Shown here: positions 35,723 to 48,796 of the stretch, one piece after another
Layout: each line of letters opens with the position of its first letter
How positions within the stretch are numbered: position 1 is the stretch's first letter
Assembly: GCA_900708905.1 (NCBI GenBank)
Contig: CAADRB010000046.1
Location: 932,298-996,297, forward strand
DNA: 64,000 bases
Reading direction: 5' to 3'
From: Hymenolepis diminuta
Taxonomy: Eukaryota > Platyhelminthes > Cestoda > Cyclophyllidea > Hymenolepididae
Notes under the pieces: model-generated
Told to the model about the DNA's origin: nothing
Database searches by the model: none
The model's input: the letters and a program-made list of their open reading frames with translations, nothing else
Made by a program: the position numbers and the translations under genes

Positions 35723-37506
35723 GAAAGTTTTTCTTTTGAATCTGATTTCCTTATACTGGTTTCTCAAAAATCAAGATTATATGCTTACAGTTATATTCTT
35801 TAACCAACTACCTGCGATGTAACCATAGAAAAGGGGTGGATATTGTTACATATTAAGAACTGTGTAAAAGCCTCCTAGAAGACCCCAGAGAAAGTGCGTC
35901 TTATCCAGACCACGTCATCTTATATCATGTCGATTGTAACTGGTCAGATAAACAAATGAGGTATATCTGATGACAGAGGAAAGCCAACCATACTTAAGTC
36001 GCCGTGTCTCAGAGGTAGTTTACCATTTGGTCTGACAGTGAGAATCCGGATACCTGGGATATCATCCAGTTTTATTAACTTGTTAAGTTCTAGGTGTAAT
36101 CTTCTTCTGCTGGCAGGCAAATTGCAATCGTTTTGTAAAATTTGGGGCTTTAAAAATCCTGTATGAATAGACCGTCACTAAAAATAAGCAAATAAGCACA
36201 TTTGCCCCTTATATAAACAGACTTGTACACAAGGACATCTGTCGCCCTCTTGAGCTTTCTCTCTATTCTAAATAGAGCTAATTAGCTAATTAATTTCTAC
36301 TTTATCCTATTGTCGTAGTGAAGATTAATAAAAATAGAAGGTATCGGCAGTAGGACAGCAATGAAAATGCCAACTACCTTAGCTGATAAGTCAAACATTT
36401 CTAAACACGCATTTCCGACATTGCAATTGGAGAAGTCATAAGTGAACAATATATTAAGTATTAATGGCGTGAATAAACCTGATTTAGAGACTTAATTTAT
36501 ACCGAACCATAACACCGAATATGGTCTTAGTCTTGACTATTCCGTTTAAAATGAAACTGTTCTATTTAATGAGGGGAGTTTTCCATATAAATTTTAAAAA
36601 ATATTTAAGGTGGGAGACTTTATTATTTCCAATTATCAGCGTGCACAATTAAAGGAAAGATGGAAAAGTCACCTGATCTAAAGAGCTGAGAGTTTTAAAA
36701 TCTGCTTCATGAACCTATACATGCATGTTACCACAGGCCAAGAGAGAGAGCAGAGTGGATTAGGCCTCTCTCTTACCCCATTTAACTTAGAGTGATTAAT
36801 CTCGTGATGGCTGCAACGGTGACAGATTAAATTAAATAGAATGATACGAGAAAATCCTTTATCAACTCCTCTAAGATGTGCAAAGGAATGGAAAAGTACC
36901 TAAAGAATAATAGATATGACGTAATTTATTGGTCTCTCGTAGATAGATTGATGTTAGCATAGGGAATGACATTTTGATAAATGTCTTTTATAAATTGGAT
37001 CCTTGGAGCCGTTTCCGATCGTTATGTTAGCGAAATTAATGTTATTATTGTCTAATGTCTAATAAATGTTTTTTTAATTATTACAGGTCATGATTCAGCC
37101 GAATATCATAAGCCCTTTGTGTAAGAATGTATAAGAGGTGAGAAGATTTGGTAGCTAAAATGAACACATAGCAAACTGGTAACAAAGAAATCGGTGAACG
37201 CGAGATGATAAGTCTTGCATAAGAATTCTCAAAAAGACGTAAAATAGGTAAGAAGAGAAAGAGGGAAAAACTGAGGTTGAAGAGCAAGTACCAACTACTA
37301 TAGATATCTGGAATCCACCAATGAAATTAAGTAGCTGCACTAAGGACGGAAAAATGATACACCGAATGAAAAGTGCTTAGAGCATAAAGAGTTAAATCAA
37401 AGAGTCACCATGGCAATTTTAATTTACCACTTACTAACTCAAGAGAAAAGTCAAGAATGGAATGGATCAATTACTTAATGTAATCATATATATGGAGAAA
37501 GAATGT

Positions 37507-37527
37507 AATTATTCCATTGGAATAATT
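37507..37527. repeat. Near-perfect palindrome, 10-bp arms
   Basis: AATTATTCCA, one T, then TGGAATAATT. The arms are perfectly complementary. A related inverted pair of the same word (ATTGGAATAA / TTATTCCAAT) occurs near 13498-13534. Confidence 0.6.
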
Positions 37528-38999
37528 CAATTAAAGAAATATATGGCAACAACTGCTTCCAGGGAATAATTCATTTATCTAAACTAACGTAACTCTGTCT
37601 CATTCGAAGGTCCTTTTTACTATCAATGTTTTATTCTTTATGACGTCATATTCAATCTTCTTTTATTAAGGACGCATTAACTTTGCCTGCAGTACTTTTA
37701 GCAAGCTCTGTATTTTTTATGTTTTTAAAAGGAATTGCCGAGACACCCTATTAGAGCTTTCTAGTATTTCTAGGATGCTATAGTATTAAGCAATTAACCT
37801 TGAATCTAACTACTTCGGACCGTTAAATCGCTAGCTCCATTATACTCCAAAGTCACTAGACATAAGAATGACTGAATAGCTCTATTTCATTAGGGTATAA
37901 ATAGGGCAGTATTTTGAGGTCTGTTTCACATTGTTTTAACGGTCATACAAACGGGAATTTGCTTGGAAATATTCCCTATCCTGGATTTATGGCAGGTGAC
38001 AAGAATTTAATTAATTAGTGAAACTGAAAAAATATGATAGGTGTCACATTAAGTCGTAAGGGATTTCCTTTTCCGCTTTGATATCTTAATCCACCCTAAT
38101 TGAAATATTCTGTTATTTATAGGGCCCATGAATATATGAGATATCAGGGAAAACAACCTCTACTAATAATACAATATTGCTAGTCGTCAACTGAAGTAAA
38201 AATGCGGCAGCATCTTGTTCAGCCCCAGAAGGGAGAAGAGGAGGACTACTAACTCAATCGATGGTCCCTTTATTGAGAAAGTGCATTTGCTTAAGTGACT
38301 GATAGTGTGGCTAGCCAATATTTATAGTAGTGACGAGATTTCTTATCCAATCAATAGTACGGATATTCAATAATCGATAAACCAGTACACAAAGAATGAA
38401 ACTTGTTATCTTTGTTCACGTGCACCAAACGATACATAACAATTTTCTTCTAACTGTTAATTCGCATAAATTGTTGGTAAATGTGGACAGTTGCCTTTCA
38501 TTGAAGAAATGAAATTGGCACATCATCTTTATTTTAAATTGCTATTGAAGGATGAATCGCATTTACAAACAAAATGAATATCATTATAAATACACATAAA
38601 TCGACACACTGACGCAAAATTATACTGTAGATTGTAGATTCTTTACTTGGAATAATTATCACTTCCAACTTGTTGAACGAAATCCCATAATTTAAAATTT
38701 ATCCTTTTCCTCGCCTAAAAATAGTATATTAGTCTTTTGACATTTTAAAATGAAATGTCAAACCCATTTTTTGGCCCCTGTTCTGCAATTGTAACAAAGT
38801 ATTTCATTAGTCTGCTCAGTAGGTAAACCAAAAATTAGATTTGGAAATATCTGTTTGAATAGGACTAATACTTTAAATTACAGTCTCGATTACAATTGAG
38901 GGAAATTTTTCCTTAATAAATTTTAAATGACATGGAAAAGTGGAATGGTATTGTAATAAAAGAAAACTATTATTTTCCCAAAATACTTCCCCAGTGTTC

Positions 39000-39320
39000 A
39001 TTTTATTACAAAATCTACATCAAGGCAAAAAAATCTTTTACGATTTTTCACTGTGGAAGAGCAAATGAAATCGTTTAACAGTAAGTTCAATAAACAGTCC
39101 AGTGGATTGCACCGAAAGATGCTAAGAGCAAAGCCTATGTATCAAAGAGTCTTGCTTCGTTTTATAATTCGTCCTCTAGATTGTTGAGCAAATTTCCATC
39201 CACGATATCCAATGCTTATTGACTAGTCATCTATTAATGATGGTAGACTGTGACACGATTAGTTTTTTCTTTCTAAAATTGAGAAGACATATTGATCTTA
39301 AATGAATTTAGGCAGCTTAT
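39000..39320 (-). repeat. Dispersed repeat family R, copy 3
   Basis: AGAGCAAATGAAATCG near 39058 matches copy 1; TCCAATGCTTATTGACTAG near 39208 matches the copies at 42.5 and 45.7 kb; TTAGGCAGCTTAT near 39308 matches the 42.6 kb copy. Same orientation as all others. Confidence 0.55.
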
Positions 39321-39744
39321 ATAATCTCGATATAACAGTCAACAGGCCATATATTTTCTCTATTTAATGCTACTTTCTTTCCTCTTTTTTTAAATTCTGT
39401 TTCTTTGCCGACTTAGTATTTGAACTAATTTATTTTCATCGTCTAAATAAAAGGCGTAGAATACTATTCTAGAGTAGCCAGCTCGAATTGTTGATTTGGT
39501 CTTATAGTATTTGAAGCTGTGCACAATAGGATAATCTAACTGTCGGATTACCTACAAAATAACCACAAACTGTGCCATACTAATGGTGGTATTTTGTGGA
39601 AAAAAGATTACATTTATGACTTGAGACGACTGAATTGAAGGATCGGAATTAATTGCAAGTCTGAAAATAGGTAAATATCTAGTTTAAGAATATGCATTCA
39701 GATAGGAATATGAGATATCTTCAAATCTTTGCAATTAAAAGGAT

Positions 39745-39800
39745 GTGCGTCGGTGTTACAATGATCAGTGTACACATCTGGCCAGGCCAGGACAACCAGT
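39745..39800 (+). repeat. Fragment of short repeat S
   Basis: ATGATCAGTGTACACATCTG resembles the heads of the copies at 56.15 kb (GGTCAGTGTGCACGTCTG) and 58.43 kb (GTGATCAACGAGCACGTCTG). Truncated. Confidence 0.3.
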
Positions 39801-41929
39801 ATGACTTAAAGTAGCACTAATCGTAAGAAGAGCTACTTTTATAATGGGACTAAGGTTTTGCGATATTCCTTTTAACTGAGATGATCTTAAGAACTAACAG
39901 GACAATTAGGTCAAGCAAATTAAAGGTCACCAGATGCTCACTAGCGTACATCTTGTGATTTAGGTGGCCAACCGCACTGGTTATTACTTTTAACAAGAAG
40001 GGTAGTATTTAACATTAATATTAAATAATGTGACTCTAAAATTCAGCAGTAATTATTATTATGGTGAAAATAATATATTTTAAATACAATTAAAATAAGA
40101 TTTTATCTTTTATATTCGTACCATTTGCTTTTTTCACGCAGCTCTCGACAATGGTCAGTGGTCCCCGAAATTGGGTCAAATTAAGTTTCAAAAAAATTGT
40201 ATTTCTGTTACCTTTACGGAAGTCTGCTAACTCAAACATTTATCTATCTTATCTTTGCTATGCTAAAAAATTTGTATCGTTGTGGATAATAATAATGAAA
40301 GTTATTTAATACTAATCTTGCATTGTTCAATTGTAATTCTTATAGAAAAAAAAATTGCGCTTATGTTAAACCAGTTAAAATATTACCAAAAATAAGATTT
40401 CGCTGTCATTTTTTTCATGATTTAACAAAATTACAAATGTAAATAAGTAGTTTACCATCATTTTAGAATTTAATTGTTTAAAAGAACAAATCACATTCCG
40501 TTTGTTGCTATCTGCAACATGGTAGTTAGTACCTTCAGCACATTCAAGTTGCTAAGTATCTTTATTTGTGAAATGATATAATATTTCTTATTTATTTTTC
40601 TTAAAGCTCGAAATTAATAGGTTCAGGCTATAAAATGCCAAATTAAAACTAAAATATGCGCCGAGAATTAGAAATTTTAGGATATGTTTGATTGATTTCG
40701 AATAGAGTGAATGTATGAATAATTTAACTTGAATTTTAAATGAACCTTTTGTGACATTGTTATTTTGCGTAAAATTACTAAGGAGAGGCTAATTTTTAGA
40801 TTGAAATAAGAATTGTTGATTGTATTTTACATAAACAGCAAAAAAGTATGCAAAGAATGGCAAGGCTTTGTTTAATTACGGTCATCATAGTTCATGACAT
40901 TTGCATTTTTTGCTTACGTTATTTATCGTTTGTTTGGCATTATCCATTAACCAGTGATCCACTTGCGTATCGGTATGAATCATCCTCGAAAATACCTTCA
41001 AATGCAGAATTTTAGAGCTGTACAAAAGGGCGAAATATATATAAAAGGAAAAATGCATCACGGTAATGGTACTTTAATATTCAGAGGAATCGAACAGGTG
41101 AAATGAATATCAGGATTATTTAGGCAAGCACTGTGCTTGGAGGAAATTGAAGAAAATAATACGAATTTGTCATAAAAACTCATTGGAAGGAATAGAGAAA
41201 TGACATGTTTAGAATTACCAACCAAATGAAAATTATTTAAAGGAAGAACCTCAATAAGGAAGTACACGATTTTTTATGAAATTAAATAGAATTCTGGTGG
41301 TATATGCTTCGTCCCGAGATGAATAATTTACTGGTCTTCAGGATATCTTAGACTTATCAGTACGCCTAATTATGCCATTGACATTTTGACGTTAAACAGG
41401 ACAAAATAGTTATAACTTCAACGGCCGGTTGACCTCGAACTATCAGTTGTTTAGTAAAGAACCCCTTACCTAACGGTGAATAGAGTTTGGTAATTTATTT
41501 CAGGTTTCTTTTGGTAAAAAATCACAATGATTTCCTATAAATTATATAGAGTGTGAATCAGCTGAGGCATTAAATATATATTAGTAGCAACTATAAATCA
41601 TATAAGTACAAGTTTACTTTATTAAGAGTTGTAAGATTAATTAATTTCATTTTGTCGCATGCGCACCAGCAGATCATACTTGGATCATGTTCTAATTGAT
41701 AAAACAGATTTGGAATTCAGAGGGGAGCGCGTGGTACGAATGCAGATTGATTTTCCCTTTCCTAAATGCTCATTATGTCCTATTTTCGACACAATCTGAT
41801 GTACAAAATTCGATGAACTACGTTGCGATAGATGCTCCATAAAGGCAGTATCAAAAGTGCATTATTATCAATGACAATGTAAAAAATTTACGAGTTTTAA
41901 TTATTAGTTAGTATCTGAATGCGTGAAAC

Positions 41930-42185
41930 GGCAAAGTAGTCCGGCGAATGATGAACAAGAGTACGTAAGAAGGTTGAATGCCAAAATTTGCAATATTTCA
42001 ATTCTTGAAGCATTGAGCCACCAGCATTGTAATATACATATGCCGCATAGCTCAATTTCAATGATTCCATCCAAGGATTTTTGGATGAGTTCAAGTTCAA
42101 GAGCTTGTTGACCTTTTGATTTAACTGAAGGGCTGGTCATGGCATTTTGATTCATTTGAGTCTTCTTACAATTAGGATGACGAAA
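41930..42185 (-). repeat. Dispersed repeat family R, copy 4, with a decayed open frame
   Basis: The - strand reads SPSVKSKGQQALELELIQKS, similar to PVTSTGQKALNIADAM in the 50.9 kb copy. On DNA level TTCAAGAGCTTGTTGACC and CATTTTGATTCATTTGAG align with TTCAAAGCTTTTTGGCCC and CCCTTTGACTCATGCATA of that copy. Confidence 0.55.
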
Positions 42186-42369
42186 CTAGTGAAGGTGTTC
42201 CAAAATTAGCAGAGCTAATATAAAATAGAAATATTATTACTGTCGACAGTAACACAAAATTTTTTACAGTATTCAACCGTGGGGACAACTGAAATCTGTG
42301 CGCACAAAGTCTACCAAATGATAAAGTGAAAGGGATCTCAAAGTCCCTGAGATCAACATCAAGCTATCA

Positions 42370-42625
42370 AAAAATCTTATGCCTCTTGATTTGTTTTGGA
42401 TTTTGTACAATATTAAATAAATGGGTAGTTTACCTTTCAAAATTCCAATTTCATGATTCGTCACCTGGATTACGGCAAATGCTTGTCTACGACGCAATGG
42501 TCCAATGCTTATCGATCGCTCTTGCCACTTAAATGCATTTTTCCCAATTGTTGAGAGGGCTAAATGATGTTATGTAGTATTCGGCAGCTTACGGGGTTAA
42601 CATAGCAGCGATGAGATGGGTAAAT
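42370..42625 (-). repeat. Dispersed repeat family R, copy 5
   Basis: TTTCATGATTCGTCACCTGG (42449 on) matches TTTCATGATTTGTCCACATG of the 50.9 kb copy; GGTCCAATGCTTATCGATC and CGGCAGCTTACGGGG then TTAACATAG extend the match to copies 2 and 3. It starts about 200 bases after copy 4. Confidence 0.55.
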
Positions 42626-44369
42626 ATCTTAAGATCAAATGATTTAATTGCATTAATATCACTTACACTTAACAAATTAGGCACTTAACTAATCCCATAA
42701 CACAAATTTCGAAGTTTACTTAGGTTGATCCATTCACATTTTTCCTCAATTGAAGGCATCATCGCAAAAATGATTAACCTTTCATCCTGTTTTATTCTTT
42801 GCTCCTATTGGGATGCGTCCCACTATTTTACATATTAATTAAAATTTAATATTTTATGCCAATCGTATTAGACAGAAGAAAAAGAAAATTAATAAAAGAA
42901 GAAGTAACAGAATGAGGTAGAGATCTATTGCGCACTTTCCGTTTCCAATGAAGTGTCTGTTAGACAAAAAATTGGTGGTTGGATCGACGTAATAGTAAAT
43001 CTTATGTTAAGTTACTAACTCTAGCTTGCTTGACAAAATAACTTCGCTTCAGTCAAGTTTTTCCGAATTAAATTATAACGAATAGTAAATTATATATTGG
43101 CAAAATATCCTGCAAATATTATTAAATATACAGAGAGACTAACCCACATTTAGAAATAAGAAAAATCTACATCATATTTAAGCTCTGGGGAAAAAATGAA
43201 GATTTACTAACCATTTTTTTAAATTGATGTACTTATGGAAGTAGGCTGGTAATTTGTATTTGATCAATCTAATAATTCAAACCTCTTTTCAAATACAAAA
43301 TGAAGTGAAAATGAATGTCACAATTTTCGTGATATGATATAGTCCTGAAAGATCCTTAGCGTTTGACAACTTCACTATTGAAAACTTAATCTTATTTTTA
43401 TTCATATTTATCTGGAAAAGAAATAGAACTTTTATTTTAAATTAACGGATTTCTATGGCTATGCGGTATATAATTTACCCTGGGGAATTCGAACAAATTA
43501 TAATAAAAGTTAAATAAACAGAAGTTTAAAAAAAGAAATAATTTCTTAAAATAGAGCATTAAAGCCACGCTTTAATGAATACAATCCTTAAAATATTCAG
43601 AATGGTTGCCACAACCCAACCCCATTAACTCAGGCACTTCTAGATGTACACCTATCAAACGAATTTTTAAAAAATACTAATAAAATCAAACCTTTGTGTT
43701 TAAATTATCCACATTCTGCATAAAATAGACTTCAAAATTAAGTTTTAATCAAACTGGACCAAATTAAATCTTTAAAATTAATGACTTTTGAGGAAAAATA
43801 AGGCAAGATCGACCACTGCAAGACAGATCACTGTTTTAAGGAAAGAAGTCTTTCGATTTACTCCATCGTTACCAATTCCTGTCTTTGGTTTAAAATCGAG
43901 CTAATAGTACTGTTAAAAGAAATTGCTATGGAAAGGCATATCAAAAATTCTTTTCAAGATATCACTCTTGAAAATCGTGATTTTCTTGTCAAATTTGCAT
44001 TATCAGCGCAAGATTTATCTAACAAAGTCCAATTACATGTAATCTATCGTATCGATGAACAAACAGAAGCATCTCAAAATATTTAAAATGCAATTAGTTT
44101 AAATTAAGTAAATTATTTTAAAATATAAATATCTACCAAATAATTCAATACAATAAATCTATTCACCCAATCAGAAGGACCCTAAATTAGCCTTGACAAA
44201 AAACTAAGGCAAAATGCTCAGCTCATGTGAGTTTGCAATTAACACAAACATGCGATTTAATGATTCTCCTACACGCACATTAATCGGAAGAAGGCAGGGA
44301 GATGGAGAGAGACAGCAAGAGGGAGAAATGAAGATGATTTATGGTAAACCCCCACGAGAGCGAGCTTAA

Positions 44370-44384
44370 AGAGAGAGAGAGAGG
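44370..44384. repeat. GA microsatellite
   Basis: A short (GA)n run within a wider purine-rich stretch at about 44290-44400. Confidence 0.8.
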
Positions 44385-44528
44385 AGAAAAATCACCTCGC
44401 CTCGAAAAAGGGATTTTAAAACTCCACTCAACCAACCCTTTCCACGCTGTTTCCGTAATTAAAATTTCGTCTCGATGAATAAGGGGATGAAAATTTATGA
44501 TTTTCACAAAGGGTTTTGCTTTGAGCAA

Positions 44529-44540
44529 GGGGGGGGGGGG
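44529..44540. repeat. Poly-G run of 12
   Basis: Twelve consecutive G. It is a likely site of sequencing length error and of G-rich secondary structure. A nine-G run is at 6250-6258. Confidence 0.9.
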
Positions 44541-45589
44541 AATAAGCTAGTCAATGCTCATTTTTTAGTCTGTCAAAAGTGTGTGCACTTTCTACATCCT
44601 AATGCAAGTCCCACCCTTCATTCTGCGGTTTTTCTACATTTAAATGTCGAAAAACGGGTATTTTAGGCAGTTAATTTTGTATTTTGCAAATTTTGGGCAC
44701 AGCTACCCTGATGCTGCCGAATTGGCCTTCATTTGCCAATGACTTAGGGATTTGTTAGCCATTTAAAAGCGTAGCAACTTATAAAATTTTGAATTACGGG
44801 ATGAGGCACCTCATAAAATTTTATTTCAAAAAGCAAGGGAAATTTCAAAGCTGAATAAATGAGAAAAAGGGATAAGTAATCTATTAAAAATTTTCATTCA
44901 CGAATCAGAAGAAGTTTACCAAACGGTCGGAAGAATCTCAAGTAAATTTAATTCCATGACGAATGAATATTTTCAGCCAGCATATATGAAACTCAGAAAT
45001 GGGAGTGACTCTATCAACCAAAATTTTCAACTCATTAATTTCGGGTATACACTTTTTCAGCCGAATTTGCGTGGATGATTATTAAGACTATTCAAATGAA
45101 TGGAAGTTTTCGTTCTTAAAAGTAAATATCTACAATTACCATCCACTTGTTCTAAAAGCTAAACGACAACTTAACGCAAATCTCACGGAATTAAGAGTAA
45201 CTGAAGATAAGCAGAAATTTTGGCTTCAAGAAGGAATTCCACAAACTTTCTCATCCTCTCAAAAAGTACTATATCACAAGCAAAGTAATTCTTGTCCAAA
45301 GTTTATCTTTGAAGATAACTCTCATTCAGGTAAAGTAGATGCTTGGTTCTTAATATTTTAGTATTAGTGAAAACCAAAATTTTTAGAGATATTTTTCATA
45401 CGAAATGGCAAATTTTGTTCTTTAGCTGTTATTTTGATCGCTTCATTCTCGGTTTTAAACAAATTTCATTTTATTTTATTACAAGGTCCGTTACATTAGG
45501 ATACCGACATTCACACACTTACCCACTTTTTCATAAGTGTTCTACCCAAGCTAAGACAAAAAAGTGGAGTCAAAATTGTGAATCTTCGG

Positions 45590-45810
45590 ATTCAGGTTTT
45601 ATGGATTTCATTTCACTTCGTGTTTTGATGTCTCAATGTCCAAATTTTAGGGGTCACCTCCTGGTCACTATGTGATTTATTTGTTCACGGCATCCAGAGC
45701 TTATTGACCAGTTTGTTAATTTGGATGATTATTTCTACCACTTTAGGTTCACTTTCCCCTTTTAATGGGCAAAATAACAACAGGATGATAAGAGTTGACA
45801 CAATGGGAAC
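45590..45810 (-). repeat. Dispersed repeat family R, copy 6
   Basis: CCAGAGCTTATTGACCAG (45689 on) and TTAATTTGGATGATTATTT align with GCTTTTTGGCCCG and TGTAACCGGATGATTTTTC of the 50.9 kb copy; AACAGGATGATAAGAG near 45779 matches copy 2. The - strand keeps ALDAVN where other copies read ALNIAD. It overlaps a chance 110-codon frame on the + strand (45343-45675). Confidence 0.5.
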
Positions 45811-46146
45811 ACTAACAACATCGCATTACAACATTGACCAGACACTTATAAAGCAGACACATTACCTGGGTAATACTGACAATTTTTTGGCAAAATTATA
45901 AAGAAAATTAGTTTATTTATCATCTTTTATCATGGTAAAAGAGAAGACTGCTCAGTCTTTCGGTGATTGAAATCGCAGTTGTCAAATGTGGTTTCAAAAT
46001 AAGAAAATATCTTAATAATATTAGCGAAAGATACTCCTAAGTTGTAGGAACTGGTCACGTCACTCATGCTGCTAGGTCCTTTCGAAAGTGCTCCAATTTA
46101 TTGATAAACAGATTAAATTTTTATTTACAAACGTTTCTTCGTAAGA

Positions 46147-46320
46147 TGTCAGTCACATCTGGTCGTGCATTTCTCTATGTTATGAGTTGCATCTGTATAA
46201 GTATTTATGTGCAAGCACACACCTGGACTTCCCGTGAATGCTGCTGTCGAAATCTTACCGTTTGTGACAATTGGGTGTTGCTTGGTGTCCGCTGTCTAAA
46301 GCAGATTGTCAAAGAGAAGG
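46147..46320 (+). other. Possible secreted Cys-rich peptide exon, unproven
   Basis: From ATG at 46147 the frame reads a hydrophobic, signal-like N-terminus (FLYVMSCICISIYVQA) and then a short Cys-rich part (RECCCRNLTVCDNWVL and VRCLK). A GT after GAGAAG at 46321 could be a donor. The N-terminus is Cys-containing and not an ideal signal peptide. No family is recognised and no partner exon was found. It may be chance. Confidence 0.15.
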
Positions 46321-47399
46321 TGAAAGTATGCAAATTATTATATACTGTTTCAGTGATTATATTAATAATTATTTCATACTTTCTCCCCTTTTACATTGAA
46401 AGTAACGTTTAATGATGAAATTTTTCATCACGTTTCTTCTGAGGCAACCGAATATCGTTCAAGAAAACTCTAACAGCATTAAATTTAACCTCTTTTCTCC
46501 TCTCCGCTGCTGTTTTTACAAATATTTCGGGAATATTAGCTGGAATTACACCACAGATATACTTATTAATCTCTCTCGGAATTTGAATTAGCAACTGTTA
46601 TGGCCTAGGACTCGTTAATAGAGGTGACTAGTGAAGGCTATGCAGAGTGCGTCAGAACGACATACGGTTAGTTTTCATATAAAAACAGCATATAGATTGT
46701 CAGATAGAGTTTGAGTCATTTTAATGAGAGTGGTGAAAGGTAAGAAATACAAATTGCACGAGAGGTCCGTTGAGCACAAAAGTGTGAGGCAGGGAGAGCT
46801 TAAGGAGAGCACATAAAGCAAAAAATAAGACTCAGAGAGGGGCTGATTGTCAGTACTCCACAGCAGATGTGCTGAGTCCCGAGTGACAAGGAATCGAATG
46901 TGGCAAACTCTTTCATTCGACTGAAAATTTTCGAAAAAAAGACATTTTAAAACATTTAACTTAATCAATTTCATACAGCAGTGAATTTTTCAAAATGAGC
47001 AAATGCGTTTCTTAATTTCTGACAGGATGACTGCTGAAGTTTCAATTTTCTCTAAGAAATGCAGAAATGGTTTATTGCATTGGAAGACGAAAAAAATCGA
47101 CCATATTTCTTAGCCTAAACTCTAGGCCAGCATAAGAGTATGTTTATTTAACAAAATGGTAAACGAATTATCAGTACAATATTACTAGAAGGAAACAGTT
47201 GCTAATGGTTTTTGATTTTGAGAAAGTACTCATGTTAGAGAAAAATAAAATATTCTATGTATAAGGAGTGCACGGATAGGGATCAAGAAAATAAAAAAAT
47301 TAACGAAATTAAAAGAGATTTTGCTCTTAAATTTTTAAATTAAATTAAATTTTTTTACTTTTTGGGCATTGTTTATTGCATCGTAAAATCTAAACTTTA

Positions 47400-47485
47400 G
47401 GATTAGACGCCACAGTTTCTGGATGAGTTCACATCCGCGATGTTCAGAACATATCGACCTGCTGGTTAGAGAACATTCTTCTAGA
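47400..47485 (-). repeat. Dispersed repeat family R, copy 7 (fragment)
   Basis: TTTCTGGATGAGTTCACATC then CGATGTTCAGAACATATCGA aligns with TTTCATGATTTGTCCACATG and CGATATTCAAAGCTTTTTGG of copy 8. Only the core is kept. It lies just upstream of the second mariner-like element. Confidence 0.45.
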
Positions 47486-47570
47486 AAAGCGACTGCACTG
47501 GACTACGAATAGAATAGTAATAGATTAATATTAGGATGAAGAGCTTTCAGCACAATATTCAGGGTGCATA

Positions 47571-48796
47571 AGGTATCTGAGGTCACTTATATTTTTGCAA
47601 TTTAAACTAACCCGATAATAATTCTCATGTCAGATACTACTATAAATAATGAAATGAAAGGACTCACTGTAATAGTGTCTATGAAAGCGAAACACAAGAA
47701 TTTAGAAATTACAAGATCTGTAAAAGTCGCCAGATCTTTCCGTTTGCAAAGTTAGAAAGGAGCTGCTGAATGAAAACAATGGAGATGAATTGTCCGCCAA
47801 GAGCAAGGGAAAAGGGCATTGTCAACGCTCTGCTGACTCACTCAAAACAACTGAATTTGTGGGAAGTGTGCATGGCATGACATGTGGACGAAAATCCAGG
47901 GGAGTCATTGTGAGTCATCTTGAAAAAGATCTTCAAGTGTCTGAGGGAAGAATAAGGGGATAAGGGTCATCAAGACACAGGATACAAATCATGTTCCCAG
48001 GTGAGGTGAGTTCATATGAATAAAAACAACCCTAGAGAATCATTCAAGAGGTGCAAAATGACTCTTAAACAAATTGAAACACTCGGAAGAACAGAAGTGT
48101 CCCTGGTTTCTCCGACGAAAAACGCCCACAGGGATGATGAAGCCAATGGAGGAAATGATGGGTGACCATGTGCAGGTGGACCCCACTTAAGTCCCAACCA
48201 TTATGCATGCGCACAAAGTTTCCAGCAGCAGTGATGGTTTTCAGTGTTGTTAGTAGTGAAGGACACATTGGGCCACCTAAATTTTGTCCACAGAGCCTTA
48301 GAATCGATGCAGATGCAGATGCCCATGTCGAGACTCTTCAAAGCATTCTTGTTAAGCCGCCTTGGATAGACAGTGTAGCCAATGGAAGACCCCCTATGTC
48401 TTCCAACAGAATTCGGTTTCATTCCATAAAGCTCTTAAAACACAGGATTCGATGACAGAGAATAGTCATGGTCATGTCACACTACACCAAACTTATGACC
48501 TCCTAAATACTCTCCAGACTCTAATCCTTTGGATTATTACGTGTGGGGCGGGACGGAGCGTAGTTGATAAGGAAGTTAATAAGTATCCCCATAACACCAA
48601 ATCCTCCTCTCTGATGGAAGCAATAGCAACGGAGGTCATCAATAAGGACAACATGATGAAAGTTAGCAGTCGCTTTCGGACTCCAATTGAGCGGGTGATA
48701 AAAGCCGAAGGAGGTTAGATAGATATCTTAAATCTATTTACTGTGCAATAAGAAATTTTAAGTTGCAACCATTAAAAATTTCATTTTCGGTGTCCT
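47571..48796 (+). mobile_element. Mariner/Tc1-superfamily element, decayed, about 1.2 kb
   Basis: A near full-length transposase reads in + orientation with several stops and frameshifts. Tentative ends start AGGTATCTGAGGTC at the left and its loose complement at the right, each next to TA (47569-47570 and 48797-48798); the inverted repeats are poorly conserved, so the ends are approximate. The length is normal for mariners. The protein type differs from the 21.7 kb element: motifs are FSDEK, YVFQQNS and SNPLDYYVW. Confidence 0.7.
47770..48718 (+). pseudogene. Mariner-like transposase pseudogene
   Basis: Readable blocks in order: RSADSLKTTEFVGSVHGMT and KDLQVSEGRIRG (N-terminal region), FSDEK (first catalytic Asp, about 48110), RTKFPAAVMVFSVVSSEGH, PYVFQQNSVSFHKALKTQ, SPDSNPLDYYVW in a shifted frame near 48510-48545, and SRFRTPIERVIKAEGG to the stop at 48718. 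Family members have Asp in FQQDS; here it is Asn. Multiple in-frame stops and at least two frameshifts make it non-functional. Confidence 0.8.

Larger units (their letters stand above)
33355..38999. other. Region upstream of ANAPC5, no gene recognised
   Basis: It should hold the ANAPC5 promoter and any 5' UTR exon on the - strand, but no exon could be fixed. A 10-bp-arm palindrome lies at 37507-37527 and an A-box-like repeat on the - strand at about 35660-35720. The longest open frame (34083-34403 +) has random-looking, AT-driven composition. Confidence 0.45.

Noticed and set aside
35990..36065. tRNA-like stretch GTGTCTCAGAGGTAGTTTA
   Set aside because: Has an A-box flavour, but no cloverleaf, no convincing B box and no second copy that I could align well.
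45343..45675. 110-codon open frame on the + strand
   Set aside because: Overlaps copy 6 of the dispersed repeat, whose meaningful frame is on the other strand; the translation shows no family features.
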